Shown here piece after piece: positions 36,400 through 49,284 of a DNA stretch of 64,000 nt. Source of the stretch: Lunularia cruciata. Lineage: Eukaryota > Streptophyta > Marchantiopsida > Lunulariales > Lunulariaceae. Within the stretch, counting starts at the first letter, position 1. Every line of letters begins with the position of its first letter. Where the stretch lies: NCBI GenBank assembly GCA_948567375.1, contig OX419761.1, positions 18,974,501-19,038,500 on the forward strand, written 5' to 3'. The position numbers and the translations under genes are program-made. The notes below the pieces were generated by a model, which ran no database searches, was not told where the DNA came from, and saw nothing but the letters and a program-made list of their open reading frames with translations.

Positions 36400-38890
36400 A
36401 CCCTTATAAAATATCCTAAGTAATGTATCTTTAATAGAGCTAGTATTTTCTCTTGTGGAGAAGAGGGCTCAAGAGCTTAGCTTCATGCTTCTTTGATTGA
36501 GCACTTTTGCTTCATCTTTGAAGAGTATACTATGGCAATCCACTTGCATTTTGGTTACAAAATTTAGTAATTCTAGGACTACCAAACCATTTCACTTGTG
36601 AATCTCTATATGACACACATAATTTATGATGTGCTTTAGGTAACAAGCCTACTATAGTTCATGACATATCCAATATACAATAGCACATCATAAATACTCT
36701 ACCGTCTATATAGTCCAAGGTAAAAATTGAGCAATGGTTGGGTATGCTTGGACCAACCTCCTTGATGTGTGGGAGCATAAGTATAATGATTTTTACAAAT
36801 ATTCAATGTAACTTGTTTGATGTAGTGATCACAAACCTCCTAAATGTAGAGTCATTGACATAAGCTAACATTTAGGCAAGAATAATAGCAATCATCACCA
36901 CCATGTGGAAGGAAGACCATTGCACACGATTATTGTCCTTTGATACCTTTGTAACTTTAGCTACAAAGATTTTTAGGTATCTTCATCACCAATTTAATAG
37001 GCTCCTTTGAGAGGTAGCATGAGGTTTCTTATAGAAGAGAAGAGCTATGGATATCTCTCTAATTATGCTCACCATGAGGTTCCCTATTGAGGATAGCAGC
37101 TATGGATATCTCTCTAGCTCTACTCACCTTATATTGTAGACATAGTCTCAATCACTTTACAATGCTCTCAAGCATTGGGCTTTCATAGAGGGGCAATGGC
37201 AATAAGAACCCCCATCATATCTAGGACACTTCCTTCCCTTTACCAAATATACCATTGGTGGATTTATGTCTCTTGATTACTATATTTCTTTCACCTTCAT
37301 TTTGCTTTAAGGCTATAATTTTGCATATGGTTTAGCCTCTTTTCTTTCGTCCACATGCTTGTTACTCCCTTTTTTCACTTCTTGTTGATTTGCATTCATT
37401 TTTCTTTTCCCTTTTGGAGTATACTACTTTGCTTTTTATACCATAATTAAAAGCTAGTACACTCAAAAAAATTCTTTTATAAAAAATATAATTGAGTACA
37501 TATCTGTACTTATTTATAGTAAATGATGATATACAGATACAATGAGATAATTAAATTAGACATGATATAATCCAGAGTAGCATTCATTTATTCTATGTAT
37601 TGTATTTTGTTTGCTACCTAGAGGGTACTTTTATCTTTAGATCATATGTCAAGTTCCAAGAATTAATACATGCTGATGTATCAGGTTAACCGCTTTCAGC
37701 AGGATTCATTTCAAAATGACATTTTAGTATCTCTTACTCTTTGATTGGAGATCAATCAATTCATTTAGAAAGTATATTTGTGTATATCCAACTTTCAATA
37801 TAAATTGAGTGTTTTGAATTCTATATTAATTATTTCAATTAGGCATTTATGGGATTCCATATTTATTCTTTTGTAAATTATTTATGAAGTCCATAAAATA
37901 TTAGTCAACTTACTAGATTTGAAATTATTTTGTTAATATTTCCAATTGCCATGCTTCTTCTTCAATTGAAGCATGTTACTATTTCTCATGACAATGAGAA
38001 ATAATATCCTGACCTATTTCTTACATGATAATTGAGGACTTCTGTTTCTCATCAAAGGACTTAACTATAATACTTTGTGTAGATACTCAGTCTACAATAC
38101 AATATCCAATGCTTTTGAGTTTACTAAACCATTTTGCTTATTGCTCCCTATGTAATGTACATGGTATACACCTGTTATGATGTTTTTCGATACAAAAACA
38201 AGAGTCCATAATAATATTAAAGTTACAAAAACATAGATCCTATGGTCTACAAATTCTAAAAGTTGATGGAAAATGTGTAGATTACAGAATCTATAATAGC
38301 AATGGTTGGACTTGCTTAGCCCTCCACTTTGGATTGTGAAAGCAAACTCAATTAATTTTAATATATTACATGTTCCTTAATGTGGTGAGAGTAAAATATT
38401 TAGTATGAATAGCCACATAGGCAAATGCAATGGATTATTGCTACCAAGTGCAAGGAGTAACAATATAAACCATGGACAACCATGGATGCATTGAAATTGC
38501 ATACCTTTCTACTCTTGGCTTTGGAAGAATTTCAGTATGTGCACCATCAAAAGTATTGTTCTTGATGGGAGATAGTTTGAGAATCTTAACACAATGGAAA
38601 GATCATAATATTTTTATAAACCACATTCACCTCATATTGTAGACAAAGAGTCTTTATTATACCATAAGGTTCATGATTGTAGGACCAACACAAGTATACA
38701 ACTACACAGAAAAAACTATCACACTTGGTACATTTCTATTTATTCTAATAAAAATACCTTTAGAAGATCTTTGCCTTAAAATCTTAAAAAAGATTATGTA
38801 GGTCAATTTTTAAAAAAAGGTTCCATTGGTTTAAGGCATTGCATTTTTTCTCAAACTTTGTGCATGTTATTGTACTTATTGTCCTTTAAT
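36400..38890. other. AT-rich spacer with no recognised gene
   Basis: Decayed sequence. A direct duplication of TATGGATATCTCTCTA occurs at 37,049 and 37,092. Small hairpins lie near 37,962 and 37,985. Nothing is coding by eye. Confidence 0.35.
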
Positions 38891-38895
38891 ATATT

Positions 38896-38930
38896 TCTCC
38901 TTTCCAATTTGACCATTATTGGAAAGGAGA
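38896..38930. repeat. Perfect 13-bp hairpin
   Basis: TCTCCTTTCCAAT, nine-base loop, ATTGGAAAGGAGA. It stands alone in AT-rich sequence. No function can be assigned. Confidence 0.7.
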
Positions 38931-39168
38931 GTTGGATGTTTCTGCAATCACTTCACATAACTTAATGAAAACTTGTTCAAAATATTTTGGCAAAGACATT
39001 AATCTAGAATATTAAAATTCCATTGATCTCATTAACTAAGTTACTATTTATTTGTAAAAAAAATTTATATTTGTATTGTTATGTCATTTTGAAACTGTTG
39101 TTCAGGTCCTTATACTCCAATTTTTGAAAAATCTTGATATTAACATTCTTGGAACTTATCTACTATAT

Positions 39169-39260
39169 ATTTAGGGATGTGCTATTTCCACCACACCTAA
39201 TCTAACATCCCAACACACTCATGTGAGGTTGATTGCGGTGGCTATAGCACATCCCTAAAT
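39169..39260. repeat. Fold-back element of 92 bp
   Basis: A 26-base arm starting ATTTAGGGATGTGCTAT at 39,169 pairs with an arm ending ATAGCACATCCCTAAAT at 39,260, with three mismatches and a 40-base centre. The form fits a small MITE or an expressed hairpin. No target duplication is certain. Confidence 0.75.
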
Positions 39261-39811
39261 TTAGAATTTTGAGCCATTTTTCTCATATCTCTACTATAGA
39301 AACCCATCAGAGTGTTGCAAATTTACTCTAGATTTAAGGAATCCTTAATTAAATATCTAACGTCCTTAAAAACAATTAATTTTAAATATTATATTATATT
39401 ATATTAAATGTGGATGTGTATATACACATCCACCATTCGAGGGCCCATGGGATATCCAGGGTCACCTTGCCTTTCCGGTTTGAGCAAAGGTGTACTCCAA
39501 AATATTCATAAGATGCATACCCAGAATGTTATCAAACAAGTAAGGAGACATGGCGCGAGATCCAGCCTTGAACAACCAGCGTCAAACTTAACCAGTAGTC
39601 TATGCCGTAAGACGTCCAATATCTGGCCCTTCGTGTAAGCAGGAAATGTGATCACGTCCATCTTGCTAAAATAATACAATATTTAAGGATAGATAGATAT
39701 ATTTTAAAGGAAATTGGATGTTTATTTAAGGATTCCCAAAATTTATCCTTAGCCTTGGAAATGAGAAAAGATTATCACTGCATTAGAATATTAAAAATCA
39801 GCGCGTACATT

Positions 39812-41010
39812 AGGGGGTTTCAGAAATAGTTTTATGCAGTTCTGTATATTTTCATATAGATTAGTACGAAGCGTTGACTAAATTGGTATGTGTGAGGGCA
39901 GGAGGAAGAAAGAGTCACACTACGGATTTCTGGCCAAGTTCTTTATTATTAGCAAACTCCATAAGAGATATGGAGTTTTCCGTGGTCACACCGTAATGCA
40001 TTAATTACATATTAGGGTTAATAAAGTGTTTTGTTTAGGGTGAATATGGTATATGCCGGTTGCTGCTTGGTGTAATGTGTTAATTTAGGATTAAATGAGA
40101 TTTTGCTCTTTGCCGCTTGTAGCCGCACGATAGTGCTTGCAGCTGCTCATTGCCAGCCGCTCGATAATGTGTTAGTAATATGTTAATTTAGGATCAAATG
40201 GGATTTTTCTTGTTGTTGCTTGTCGCTGCTCGTTGTTGCTCATCGCTACTTGTCGGTGCTTGTTGTTGCTTGTTGTTGCTCGTAGCCGCCCATAGCTGCT
40301 CGATGATGCTCGAAGCTCAAAGCTCGTTGGTGCCCGTAGACGCTTGTTGCCGCTGGTAGTCGCTTGATAAAGCAAGTTGATTTTGCATCCAAATGTGAGC
40401 CTACATCGCAATCAGGTTTTTGCTAAATTTTTGTTGTCTTTTTGGAGTAAAATTCATTGACATCCAATTAATTTCTTGGTTGCCATAAGATGATGCAAAT
40501 TATTGTCCATAACTCACACTATCTCCCTCACCACACTAATATATGGATATGAACCAACACACCAATGAAAAGCTACAAAACACACCGGTTTAGTTTAGTG
40601 ACAAGAGCATTTGCACAACATTCGCATTTGCAGATGGTGAATTTGAATTGAATTTGAATAGTTGAGAGTTGCATTTTGGATCCACCAAAAAATTTCATAA
40701 ATCTCACTCTAAGAATCACACACCAGAAAAACGTGGCAACTCTCTCAAGAAGCCACATCATCTCTTTTGACAATCATTTATTTCACTACGGAAATCCTAA
40801 ACATCCAAAATATAGTGTCTAATTTTTATAAATGAATGCAAATTGCATGTGATATAGCATATAATAATTTAAGAAGTGTTCATTTATAAGCATTTTGTCT
40901 CCTGCGTCCATTTATTAGCACCTCATCTCATTACAGAGTTCACTAAAAATAGTTACTAAGTTTGTTATTTATCGCGTAGACATCAGTCAAAAGTATTTCT
41001 GAAACCCCCT
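39812..41010. mobile_element. 1.2-kb DNA transposon with terminal inverted repeats (non-autonomous)
   Basis: The left end AGGGGGTTTCAGAAATA (39,812-39,828) is inverted exactly at the right end (40,994-41,010), and similarity continues into a TTTT run. Left flank is CATT and right flank GCTG, so no intact target duplication is seen; if the true end is the G-run, the left flank is TTA. No transposase is inside. The first 240 bp match 59,866-60,270, upstream of PIF/Harbinger remnant D. G-rich ends and a TTA flank would suit a PIF/Harbinger derivative, but this is not proven. Confidence 0.7.
40045..40390. repeat. Minisatellite of GCTTGT/GCTCGT units inside the TIR element
   Basis: Short 9-12-bp units such as TTGTTGCTTG, TCGCTGCTCG and AGCCGCTCG recur irregularly. 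A longer direct repeat (GTGTTAATTTAGGAT) at about 40,077 and 40,179 flanks part of it. The apparent Ser-Asn-Asn-rich minus-strand frame (40,172-40,411) is a by-product of the repeat. Confidence 0.65.
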
Positions 41011-41410
41011 GCTGTCCTGCATCTTATCTGAAACTTGAACCTGCAACTTAAGTTTCATATTGTCTCTATATATAACCTTCTGGTGATGGTGGGATAATCG
41101 ACAACAAGAGTACATGATATCAAGACACTTGAGCGCAAATGTCAAATCTTTTCAAAATAGTAAGTACATTATCATTAGGCGTCGTTTTGCATGTGATCTT
41201 CAGCTTTGTGATGGAGGATCAGATATTTCTACTACCGTAAGCTGATTCCTAGTGTTACTACTATTCATAGCTTCGATGATTATATCTTTGATACCCGAAC
41301 TAACAATTATAATTAGAATGGAATTCAAATTGGACTGACATCCAGACGTCCACGATAACCAACTTGCTGAGAGGATCATCTACATGATAAATCTGGACAA
41401 AATCCAGCAA

Positions 41411-41650
41411 GGTATGAGCTCAAATTTAAATTAAGAAGCGACACGCATAGGATAATAAGGAGGAGACGATTCCATCAAGTCGTCCAAAGATAAAACCTAA
41501 AAGGTAAAATGAGGCTAAACTCCAACAAGGTATGAACTCCAATTTAAATAAAGAAGTGACACGCATACATAGGATAATAAGAGGAGAAGATTCCATCAAG
41601 TCGAATAAAGATTTAACCTAAAAGGTAAAATGAGGCTAAATTCCCACAGT
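41411..41650 (-). repeat. GATGGGGTCTTCCCATC-family repeat, tandem pair
   Basis: Two units of about 118 bp, each with GAAGNGACACGCATA, GAttCCATCAAGTCG and CCTAAAAGGTAAAATGAGGC, at about 41,411-41,528 and 41,529-41,650. They are diverged members of the family seen intact at 49.3 and 59.6 kb. The second unit continues into sequence matching the flank of those copies (CACAGTATTGGAATGAG). Confidence 0.6.
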
Positions 41651-41659
41651 ACCCACAGT

Positions 41660-43100
41660 ATTGGAATGAGAATTTGACTTCTATAATCCTCTCTACATAA
41701 ATGATCATATGGATATGGAGTGGAGTAGTTTCGTTAGACTGCTGAACTTCCTTGGGAAGATCCCACCAACTTGTCTGTCGAATGAAAATAATACTATATA
41801 TGATATTTGACGAAGATTATTATCCTCTGTGTAGTACTCACTCTAAACATTGCGTGGGTGCAATTCAATTAAAAACATTTGGACTCCAAGCCTCTCTACT
41901 CGTCATGAGGACGTACTGTTAAATGCTTATTGGATCATTGAAAGCTTGGCTACGGCGGCACGTTCGTTTTTTGGTCCGAGTTTCTTCTGTTGTTCTTGCT
42001 CCCATCGTCATTATGTATAGGGGTTGGATTGTTCTAGAGAGGCGGAACATTGATTCAGCGGGAGTGACTATACTTCTAGGTACTTCTGATCGAAGTTAAG
42101 AAGCTCCAACTCTGTCAAATTCCATTCCCTTTTGGATTAGAACTGTACACTTTGTATACATCTTGGCTGGTTGAAGGTATGACTTGTTGATGTACTTAGT
42201 TCAAAGAATTACTCACGGTGAGTTTACTGAATAGCCTAGCGGAAACCTAGCATAAGATTAATGTTGAAGTGGTCAGCGGGAAGTGCAAAATCCAAAATCT
42301 GTGCATTGAAAGTTCCATCCTTAATCTTGCAATCCGATACTATTAGAATTTGAATTCGTAATGTGCAACCTCCACCACAACTGCATACAAGAGACATTCA
42401 AAGGAGCAAAGATATAATGTCTTTACTTTGGCCTGTTTAATCCGTACGAAAGTGACGGGACCTTATTCCTTGGATAAAATTTCCGCTGTAAATAGGGTAT
42501 TGTGAAAGCAATGTAACTCCTACTCTTCGTGGTGTTCGAATTTCAACTATAAATAGAAGCTGCGCCAAGTCACCTTTAACTGGTGGAGCGCTCTAGTGTG
42601 AGCATCGATGACCTGTTCCTCGTGACTTATGTCAAAATGAAGTTATGATTGCGGTTAGTGGGAGAAACAATGTACTACTGTTTGGTAGTGTATAAAAGTT
42701 CGACAACTGAACAAGGGCAATTTGACCACAAACGACCTTCCCAATGGTACGTCGTTGTCGAAGGGTGATTGGATTATTGGAGAGACGGACGAGTCGTTTA
42801 GAAGATTTGGATACAAGGAACAAGGTTCAAGAATACACATACATTGAGATTTACACAAAGATTTTTGTGTTTATTTAACAAATTAGAGACTCGGGTTAAG
42901 ATTGGAGATGCAAAAGATCACGGTTATGATTAGAGCTCAATTCAGGGTTTGAGATTAAAATTAAGATTCGTGTCATGATTGGAACTCCATTAGGATTGTG
43001 ATGGGTACCGTGATCAAAGTATAAGAAGATAGGTAACATGACTTACACTTTAGATCTTCCTTCATCTTCATATGTGAGAGATGACCCCATTGGCATTGAC
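41660..43100. other. Unassigned spacer
   Basis: Slightly less AT-rich than its surroundings, no recognised domain. Frames at 42,632-42,858 have no motif. Confidence 0.3.
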
Positions 43101-45000
43101 AGATAGGTTCTTTGTCCTATTGTTATTTCTCTTATCTCTTTAAATTATTTTTTTTCCTTTTCTATTGTTCTTGTATTTGCTATCTCCCATATAGGCATGG
43201 CTCCTCATTCTATATTTATTATTAGGACTGGAGATGCTTGGTATACTATTTATCTTTTATGATGTATTCTTTTTATTGTTTAGTACAAAGATTGGGTGTA
43301 CTACCATAGATGTACTCTTGATCTAGCACACTACATTCCTTATATGTGATTTATTACCCAGCATTGCCAATGGCTTGCACAATCCATACATGTTGTTGTT
43401 CAGTTTTACCTAAGCAAAGTTTCAGTACCTATAGTTGTTCATGTTCTTATCTTTATACATTTTTCCATTCACATTGGAAGATCCTATACTCATTTATATT
43501 TCCTTGGAAGATTAAGATATAAACTCTTCCTGATACTTTGATGGAAGATCTTATACTTCTTGATACTTCCATGTTTGGTCCTTCTAGTATAGTCTCATTC
43601 CTAATCTAGCTCTAGCAAGGTGGGAGTAGATATAGCATTTACCTCAGGTGTGAGTAGATTTAGCATAATATAGAGGGAGATCTAGATGCATGCTGACAAG
43701 GCAAAAGCCACATCTCCTTCCACACTATGTACACCAACACTTTTTGTTGAGACTCTATCAAACTCTTACTAATAGTTATATGCTCTTGATCCTATTTAAG
43801 ATTTCTTTTTGTATTGGCTTACTTAGACCACATATGAGTACTATGATCCTCATATCTTTATGTTACTTAGTAGACTCCACATTTCTATTACAAGTAAAAA
43901 GTTATTGATAACCATAGAAGAGACAACTCGTTAGAGCTTACTAGACCTCTTTCCATGATAGATCCTACTCCAACCAACCCATAAAGGTGCATCAAGAAAT
44001 CAAGAAACCCCTTCTCTATGATCCATAGGATTTTATGAAGGGATTTGTTATCTTTAGATGCTTATACCATATATGCCAAACCAAGAGGCTTGTTAAGTCT
44101 CTATTGTCCCACACACTACATCTAAGTAGTGTGTAGGACAAGTATCATCATTATTTTAAGTATCATCATCTCCATTTTCCCTTGATCTAGGCCAAATAAG
44201 AGAGTATAGACATGTACTTCAAGCACTCTCATCCTCCAAACAAGCCTCGTTTTCCACTAATATTTTGACATTGTTACAAATTCTCCATCTTCTTAACGCT
44301 AGCAACCTTTTTCTCAACTACCCATGGAGGGATTATAGCTTATAAAGTCCTTTTTTACTCATGTGTTACTCCATTTTCCACCTTTGTCTATGGATAGGCC
44401 ATTTTCTCATGCTTAACTCTATTCTCCATATTTTTCTATAGATGGGTCATTTGGATCATGGTTTTTTGAGTTCATATAGTTTGCATCTACCAAGAGTACA
44501 AATTAGGGAGATTCTTTTAGGGATCTTTGATTCCAATAGCTCACTTTACCACTTTGAGAGAAGTTGTAGTTGCTTTATCTTCATATATTTCCTCTTCTTT
44601 TTCAAATAATACCCATGTATTAGGCCTATGAGAAACTTAGTTTGAGGTTTTTACCTTAAAGTTTGCAATATACTTAGAGCACTTTGGATCAGAAGTCCTC
44701 ACTTGTAAATTCCAAGCTTGGAGTCCACTATTTATTCTTTCTTTCTTAGATTTTCAACCAAGATATCCCAATAAGTTGCTTAAGTGTTTAGACTCTTCTT
44801 TAAGAGTGGAAGATTTTTCCTCTTTCATCTTTGATGTCTTGGTCCATGCCACAACTATTACTCACTTATCTCCAATTTCAAGAATATATATGGGGACTCT
44901 ATTTTGATAAGATCTTGAATGGAAGTTACATACTTACCTCATCTATTTATGTATATTTGATAGTATTGCATGTAACCATTTTCTCATTTTGTTAGGGCCA
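43100..45000 (+). mobile_element. LINE-like retroelement remnant, copy 2
   Basis: Collinear with 33.2-36 kb: the ATAGAGNGAGATCTAGATG region (43,669 and 33,737), a GGTGCATCAAGA block (43,986 and 34,505), and a block ending in AATACCCATGTATTAGGCC (44,605) matching GATACCCATATATTTGGTC (35,611). It has no solo LTR and so keeps the empty site near 43,870. The RT motif A found in copy 1 is not seen; the central coding part seems deleted. Confidence 0.55.
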
Positions 45001-47460
45001 AGTCTTCTTCCAAAGCTCTAAGATGAGTAGGTTATAGATGGCACTTCTAAGAAGATATAGTCACATAGTCAAAATTTATAACACCATTAAGGTGGTGTCT
45101 ACATTTTTGTAATTTTTCATTTTTGCTTCATTTTCTTTCTTTCTATAAAGTTCAAGGAAGAATTTTTCATATTTGGGAGAAGAAACCTCTTGTTGGTGCA
45201 TTCTTGGATCCTTCTTTGACATGTTGAGGTACAAAGAACTAAGCTATGAAGATTTTTTAAGGTACACAAAAGGAGGTACAAGGAACTCAAGTGAAAAACT
45301 GGCCAAACATGAAGAAAAATGGTATGAAAGTTCTTTGCTCAAATATTTTAGAATCAAAGATAGTACAAAAATTTGAATGTCACCACCACATAAGCAAAGA
45401 ACTACCACTAAGGACCATTGGTGCTCACCAAAGAGTTCTCATGTGAGGATATTTATTGTGCACCCATTGAAGACCATTGGCAAAAGAGCCTTAACTATAA
45501 TATTGAGTGTTGGCCAAGCAATTTCAGCTTTTGGGTTTGGAGGGGTACTGTATAAAATAATTTCTTTTTGGACATTTTTTGCCTATAGGTCCAATGCTTC
45601 TATAAATCAATGAGAAAGAAAACATAAAAATTTGCAAGGATTTTCTAAGAGTAATCCAAAGAGCAAAGAGTAACTTTAGATTCTTCAAACTTCAAAATTT
45701 TGTGGGTGGGTAATTCTTTGTTAGTGGCAAGATAGTGCAAGCAAGAAGAGAATGAGAAAATTTCCAACTATTATCCTTTTCTACCTAGCAGTGGATAAGT
45801 GGGACATGCACATTAAAAGTGAGTTGCTCTAGAGTAATCATTTGACCTTACTTTGGAATTGGGACTTTAGTTCTCTAACCATTACCCAAGATTTGAGGAG
45901 TACCTAGCACAAAGAACCATGGAATCTTTGTGGTAATCCAAAGGCATGGACAAAAGCATAATGGAAAATGATGCTTGGTCTAGATGTAGGAGTCTTAGAA
46001 GTAATTATGTTTGACACCAAGTTCAACAATGTGGGAGAGGAGATGAACAAGAAGATAGCCAAATCCTTCAACAAAGATCTATAAGTAATGGTTGGAGGAT
46101 AGCAATTAAAAATCCTTCAACAAAGAAAGATCTATGTAAGTAATGGTTGGAGAATAGAAATTACAAAGACCCAGAAAGGAGAGCACTTGTGGCTCCCATA
46201 ATGCAGTTATTCCAAACTAAATGGACCATATATTTAACACTAAATCAAACCAACTTTTTCAAATATATCTACAACAAATTTAAATCAACTAGAGCAATAT
46301 CTTTTACTACCAGATTTGGACAATGTGTGACAAGCTTAAAGAAGACACATGTACTACATTCCTTCCACCCTTTGCAATACACTTTTACATGGGGTGGTAT
46401 TTGCCCAAGAGGCAAAATAGGAAACAATAAAGTATTGCATTGTAAGAATTTCCTTTGTATTTGACCATTTCTAACATGTATCCTTGTGAGCACAACATGT
46501 TTCTTATTATTTTACTACTATATAGTCAACATTATGTTGTCACAACAAGAGTTTTGAGTAGCATTGACCTTGGTAGTACTTTTGTTAACAAATAGGTTAA
46601 CAAAAGTTGCTATTTTCTTTTAGAATCCATTATGAGAAAGATATTCAAGGATGTGAAATCATGAGTCTAAAATCAAGTTATTTTAGTCTTGCTCTTTCCA
46701 TTCATAGACTTTGTATCCTTACACTCTAGAGGATTCAAGTAAAACCTAGTGAGTATAAGCATTCTCCTGCTCTTACTAGTATAATCATTGATATGATTTT
46801 TCTTGATAGTGTTAGGATTCTCTCTTTTAGAAGTCCAGATTTTGGAGCTTAGCTCTATTTTTTTGCTTTGAGTACTTCTATTTCTCACTAGAGAACTTTA
46901 CTTTGACACTTTATATATAGTTGTGTTTATCACACTTAATACTTCCAAATCTACTTGACTATTATGTTTTTGGATGTTCATATGATATATTGAGTATACA
47001 CATCCTATGATGTGCTCAATTTGGAGAGCCCAATAGTGTTCATGATAATATATTATATACATTAAAACAGATAATATGGTTTATATTCAATAATACATAT
47101 TGAATGGTAGTTAGACTTGCTTGGTCTACTTTCTCAAGGAGAGTGAGAGCTCACATAGTGGCTTTCATTAAGAAGAGATGTACACTACTCAATGTAATAA
47201 TTACCGATATCTTACAAGTAGGAAGTTGCAAGCTAGATGCTCATTTAGTTGTTGTTCATTTTTGATATTGCTAAAGTTATTGCAATGATGAGGACAAATT
47301 GAGAAATCATATTATATTAAAGAACATGCAGTCACCTTCTTCCATTTAAAGTAGAAGCAAAAGGAAAGGTTTCTGATGTTGTTGTTGGGATTGGCTGAGA
47401 TGTAAGTCAAGCATCACCATACAAGTGGACCATTGAATTGTGAGATAATTACACCAAGGA
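45000..47460. other. Unassigned, probably decayed repeat
   Basis: Frames at 45,173-45,613 and 46,147-46,464 are open but show no recognisable domain. Composition resembles the neighbouring remnants. Confidence 0.3.
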
Positions 47461-47467
47461 CATTTGG

Positions 47468-47788
47468 GTGCGTGATAGGGAATTTAGCTCATACACATAC
47501 ATCTTTACTAATCTTGTGTGGAGAAGTAGGCCTACTTTCTATGGAGAGATATCACTTGTAGCACTTTTGGATAATTGGGCACTCTTGATACCTCTATTTT
47601 CTTCCCATTTTGTGGTCGGTGATAGGCTAATCTTGGAGATGTATGTGAGTGAGAGTGGAAGAAGGATTTTTTTCTCTCTAGGTGTTATTGCCATAAACAA
47701 GAGAAAATATATCTCCATAGGCATGAGAATACCTCCATCCTTTGCTTTCCTATTAAAAATTGGACTAGAGGTTTGTAATCTTCCTTGA
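47468..47788 (+). pseudogene. Unrecognised open frame, probably part of a mobile element
   Basis: A 106-codon open frame with a balanced, protein-like composition and W-R-S-R-P-T-F-Y-G-E-I near its start. It lies in the same direction as the ORF end at 49,284. I do not recognise the family. The absence of stops in this AT-rich setting is the only support. Confidence 0.35.
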
Positions 47789-48204
47789 TGGAGTGACAAT
47801 TTCAACATACATTACATTCTCTCTTAGTTGATTCATCAATTTCTTGTGCTACTAGAGCATGTTTGTGCTCTTGCTCTAGCTCCAGGAGGGTGTAAGCTTT
47901 TGAATTGTAGCTTGACTATGCATTAAGGCATTTTGACTTGCACAAGCTACTTTCTCTATAGTGCTGGGGATTTTGCCTAGGTTTTGTCCACCTATTTGCA
48001 TCTTCATTACTCACTTGTGAGTGTGGTTCCACACTAGATGAAATAATGGTGCATATGACATGGTGTCCTTTTGGAGGATAGAGGATAACTACCCACGATG
48101 CTCCCAAGGATATAGTGTTTGCTATGGCACGAGAAATTGGATACCTTGCTTGTGGAGGTAGTGTTGGTATGCTTTGTAGATAACACAATTTAGGGCAAAA
48201 TTAA

Positions 48205-49215
48205 ACTTGGTTTGAGATAATTGGGTGATAGTAGCATATGTTGTGGTTATAGACCCTACACGTGATGTGGTGTTGGAGGGAGTGATCACCTATCCTCCTA
48301 GATGAGTGGCAAGAGAAGTGGCAATGGACAAGGTCTCCAAGTATATGGGTATGCAGCAAGTCACCTCTTTGTTCCTCTAGCCTTGGAGTTATGTAGGATA
48401 CATTGGTCATACATTTAAAGGAGGATTTAAAGGAGAAATGTATCTAAATCCTACAAGTAGGGAGTGTCAAGCTAGACTTGGATTTTTTGGTTTGAGATGA
48501 TTAGGTGATAGTAGCATATATTGTGGTTATAGACCTTACATGTGATGCAATGTTGGGAGGGAGTGATCACACATCTTGTTGGATAGATGGCAAGAAAAGT
48601 GGTAATAGATAAGAACTCCAAGTATATGGGTAGCAAGATCACATCTTTGTTCCTCTAGCCTTGGAGTTATGTATGATACATTGCTCATACATTTAAAGGA
48701 TGATTTAAAGGAGGAATGTATCTAAATCCTACAAGTAGGGAGTGTCAAGCTAGACTTGGATTCCTTAGTTTGAGATGATTAGGTGATAGTAGTATATATT
48801 GTGGTTATAGACCCTACATGTGATGTGGTGTTGGAAGGAGTGATCACTTGTCCTCTTGGATGGGCAGCAACAAACACCAAGTAGAGGGGTATGTAGCAAG
48901 GTCACCTCTTTGTTCCTCTAGCCTTGGAGTTACGTAGGATACATCACTCATGCATTTAAAGGATGATTTAAAGGAGCAATGTATCTAAATCCCCCACGTA
49001 GGGAGTGTCAAGCTAGACTTGGATTTTCTGGTTTGAGATGATTAGGCAATAATAACATATATTGTGGTTATAAATCCTACACGTGATATGATGTTGGAGG
49101 AAGTGATCACCTATCCTCCTAGATAGATGGTGAGTGAAGTGGCATTAGATAAGGTCTCCAAGTATATAGGTATGCAGCAAGGTCACCTCTTTGTTCCTCT
49201 AGCCTTGGAGTTATG
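48205..49215 (+). repeat. Four-copy tandem array, 263-280-bp units derived from coding sequence
   Basis: Units start near 48,225, 48,505, 48,783 and 49,046. Each carries GTGGTTATAGAC-CCTACA, GGAGTGATCAC, AAGTATATGGGTATGCAGCA, CACCTCTTTGTTCCTCTAGCC and a GGGAGTGTCAAGCTAGACTTGG end. The last unit runs into an open reading M-Q-Q-G-H-L-F-V-P-L-A-L-E-L that stops at TAA 49,282-49,284, so the array is an amplified stretch of an ORF near its 3' end. Confidence 0.8.
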
Positions 49216-49284
49216 TGGAGCAATGGATGTGGTGTTTGACATATTTGTCAAGGAGTATGCAAAGGCATTTCATCCTAGATATTA

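Larger units (their letters stand above)
33140..36400 (+). mobile_element. LINE-like retroelement remnant, copy 1
   Basis: It is related over several kb to 43.1-45.0 kb. Around 35,300-35,361 the frame encodes W-V-V-V-Q-V-D-V-S-N-A-F-N, which is motif A of a non-LTR-type reverse transcriptase (catalytic Asp in QVD). The preceding A-R-R-F-L-L block is consistent with the same domain. A TGT-TGA pair follows where Arg codons would be expected. No RT motif with the Asp pair was found downstream, so the domain is broken. The hydrophobic look of the 34,873-35,361 frame comes from T-rich decay. A chromovirus solo LTR interrupts the copy at 33,952-34,386. Confidence 0.6.

Noticed and set aside
40172-40411. 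A Ser-Asn-Asn/Arg-rich minus-strand protein
   Set aside because: It is the translation of a short-unit minisatellite.
48225-49060. CRISPR-like array (four regular repeats)
   Set aside because: The units are 263-280 bp with no short repeat/spacer structure, and the genome is eukaryotic; it is an ordinary tandem repeat.
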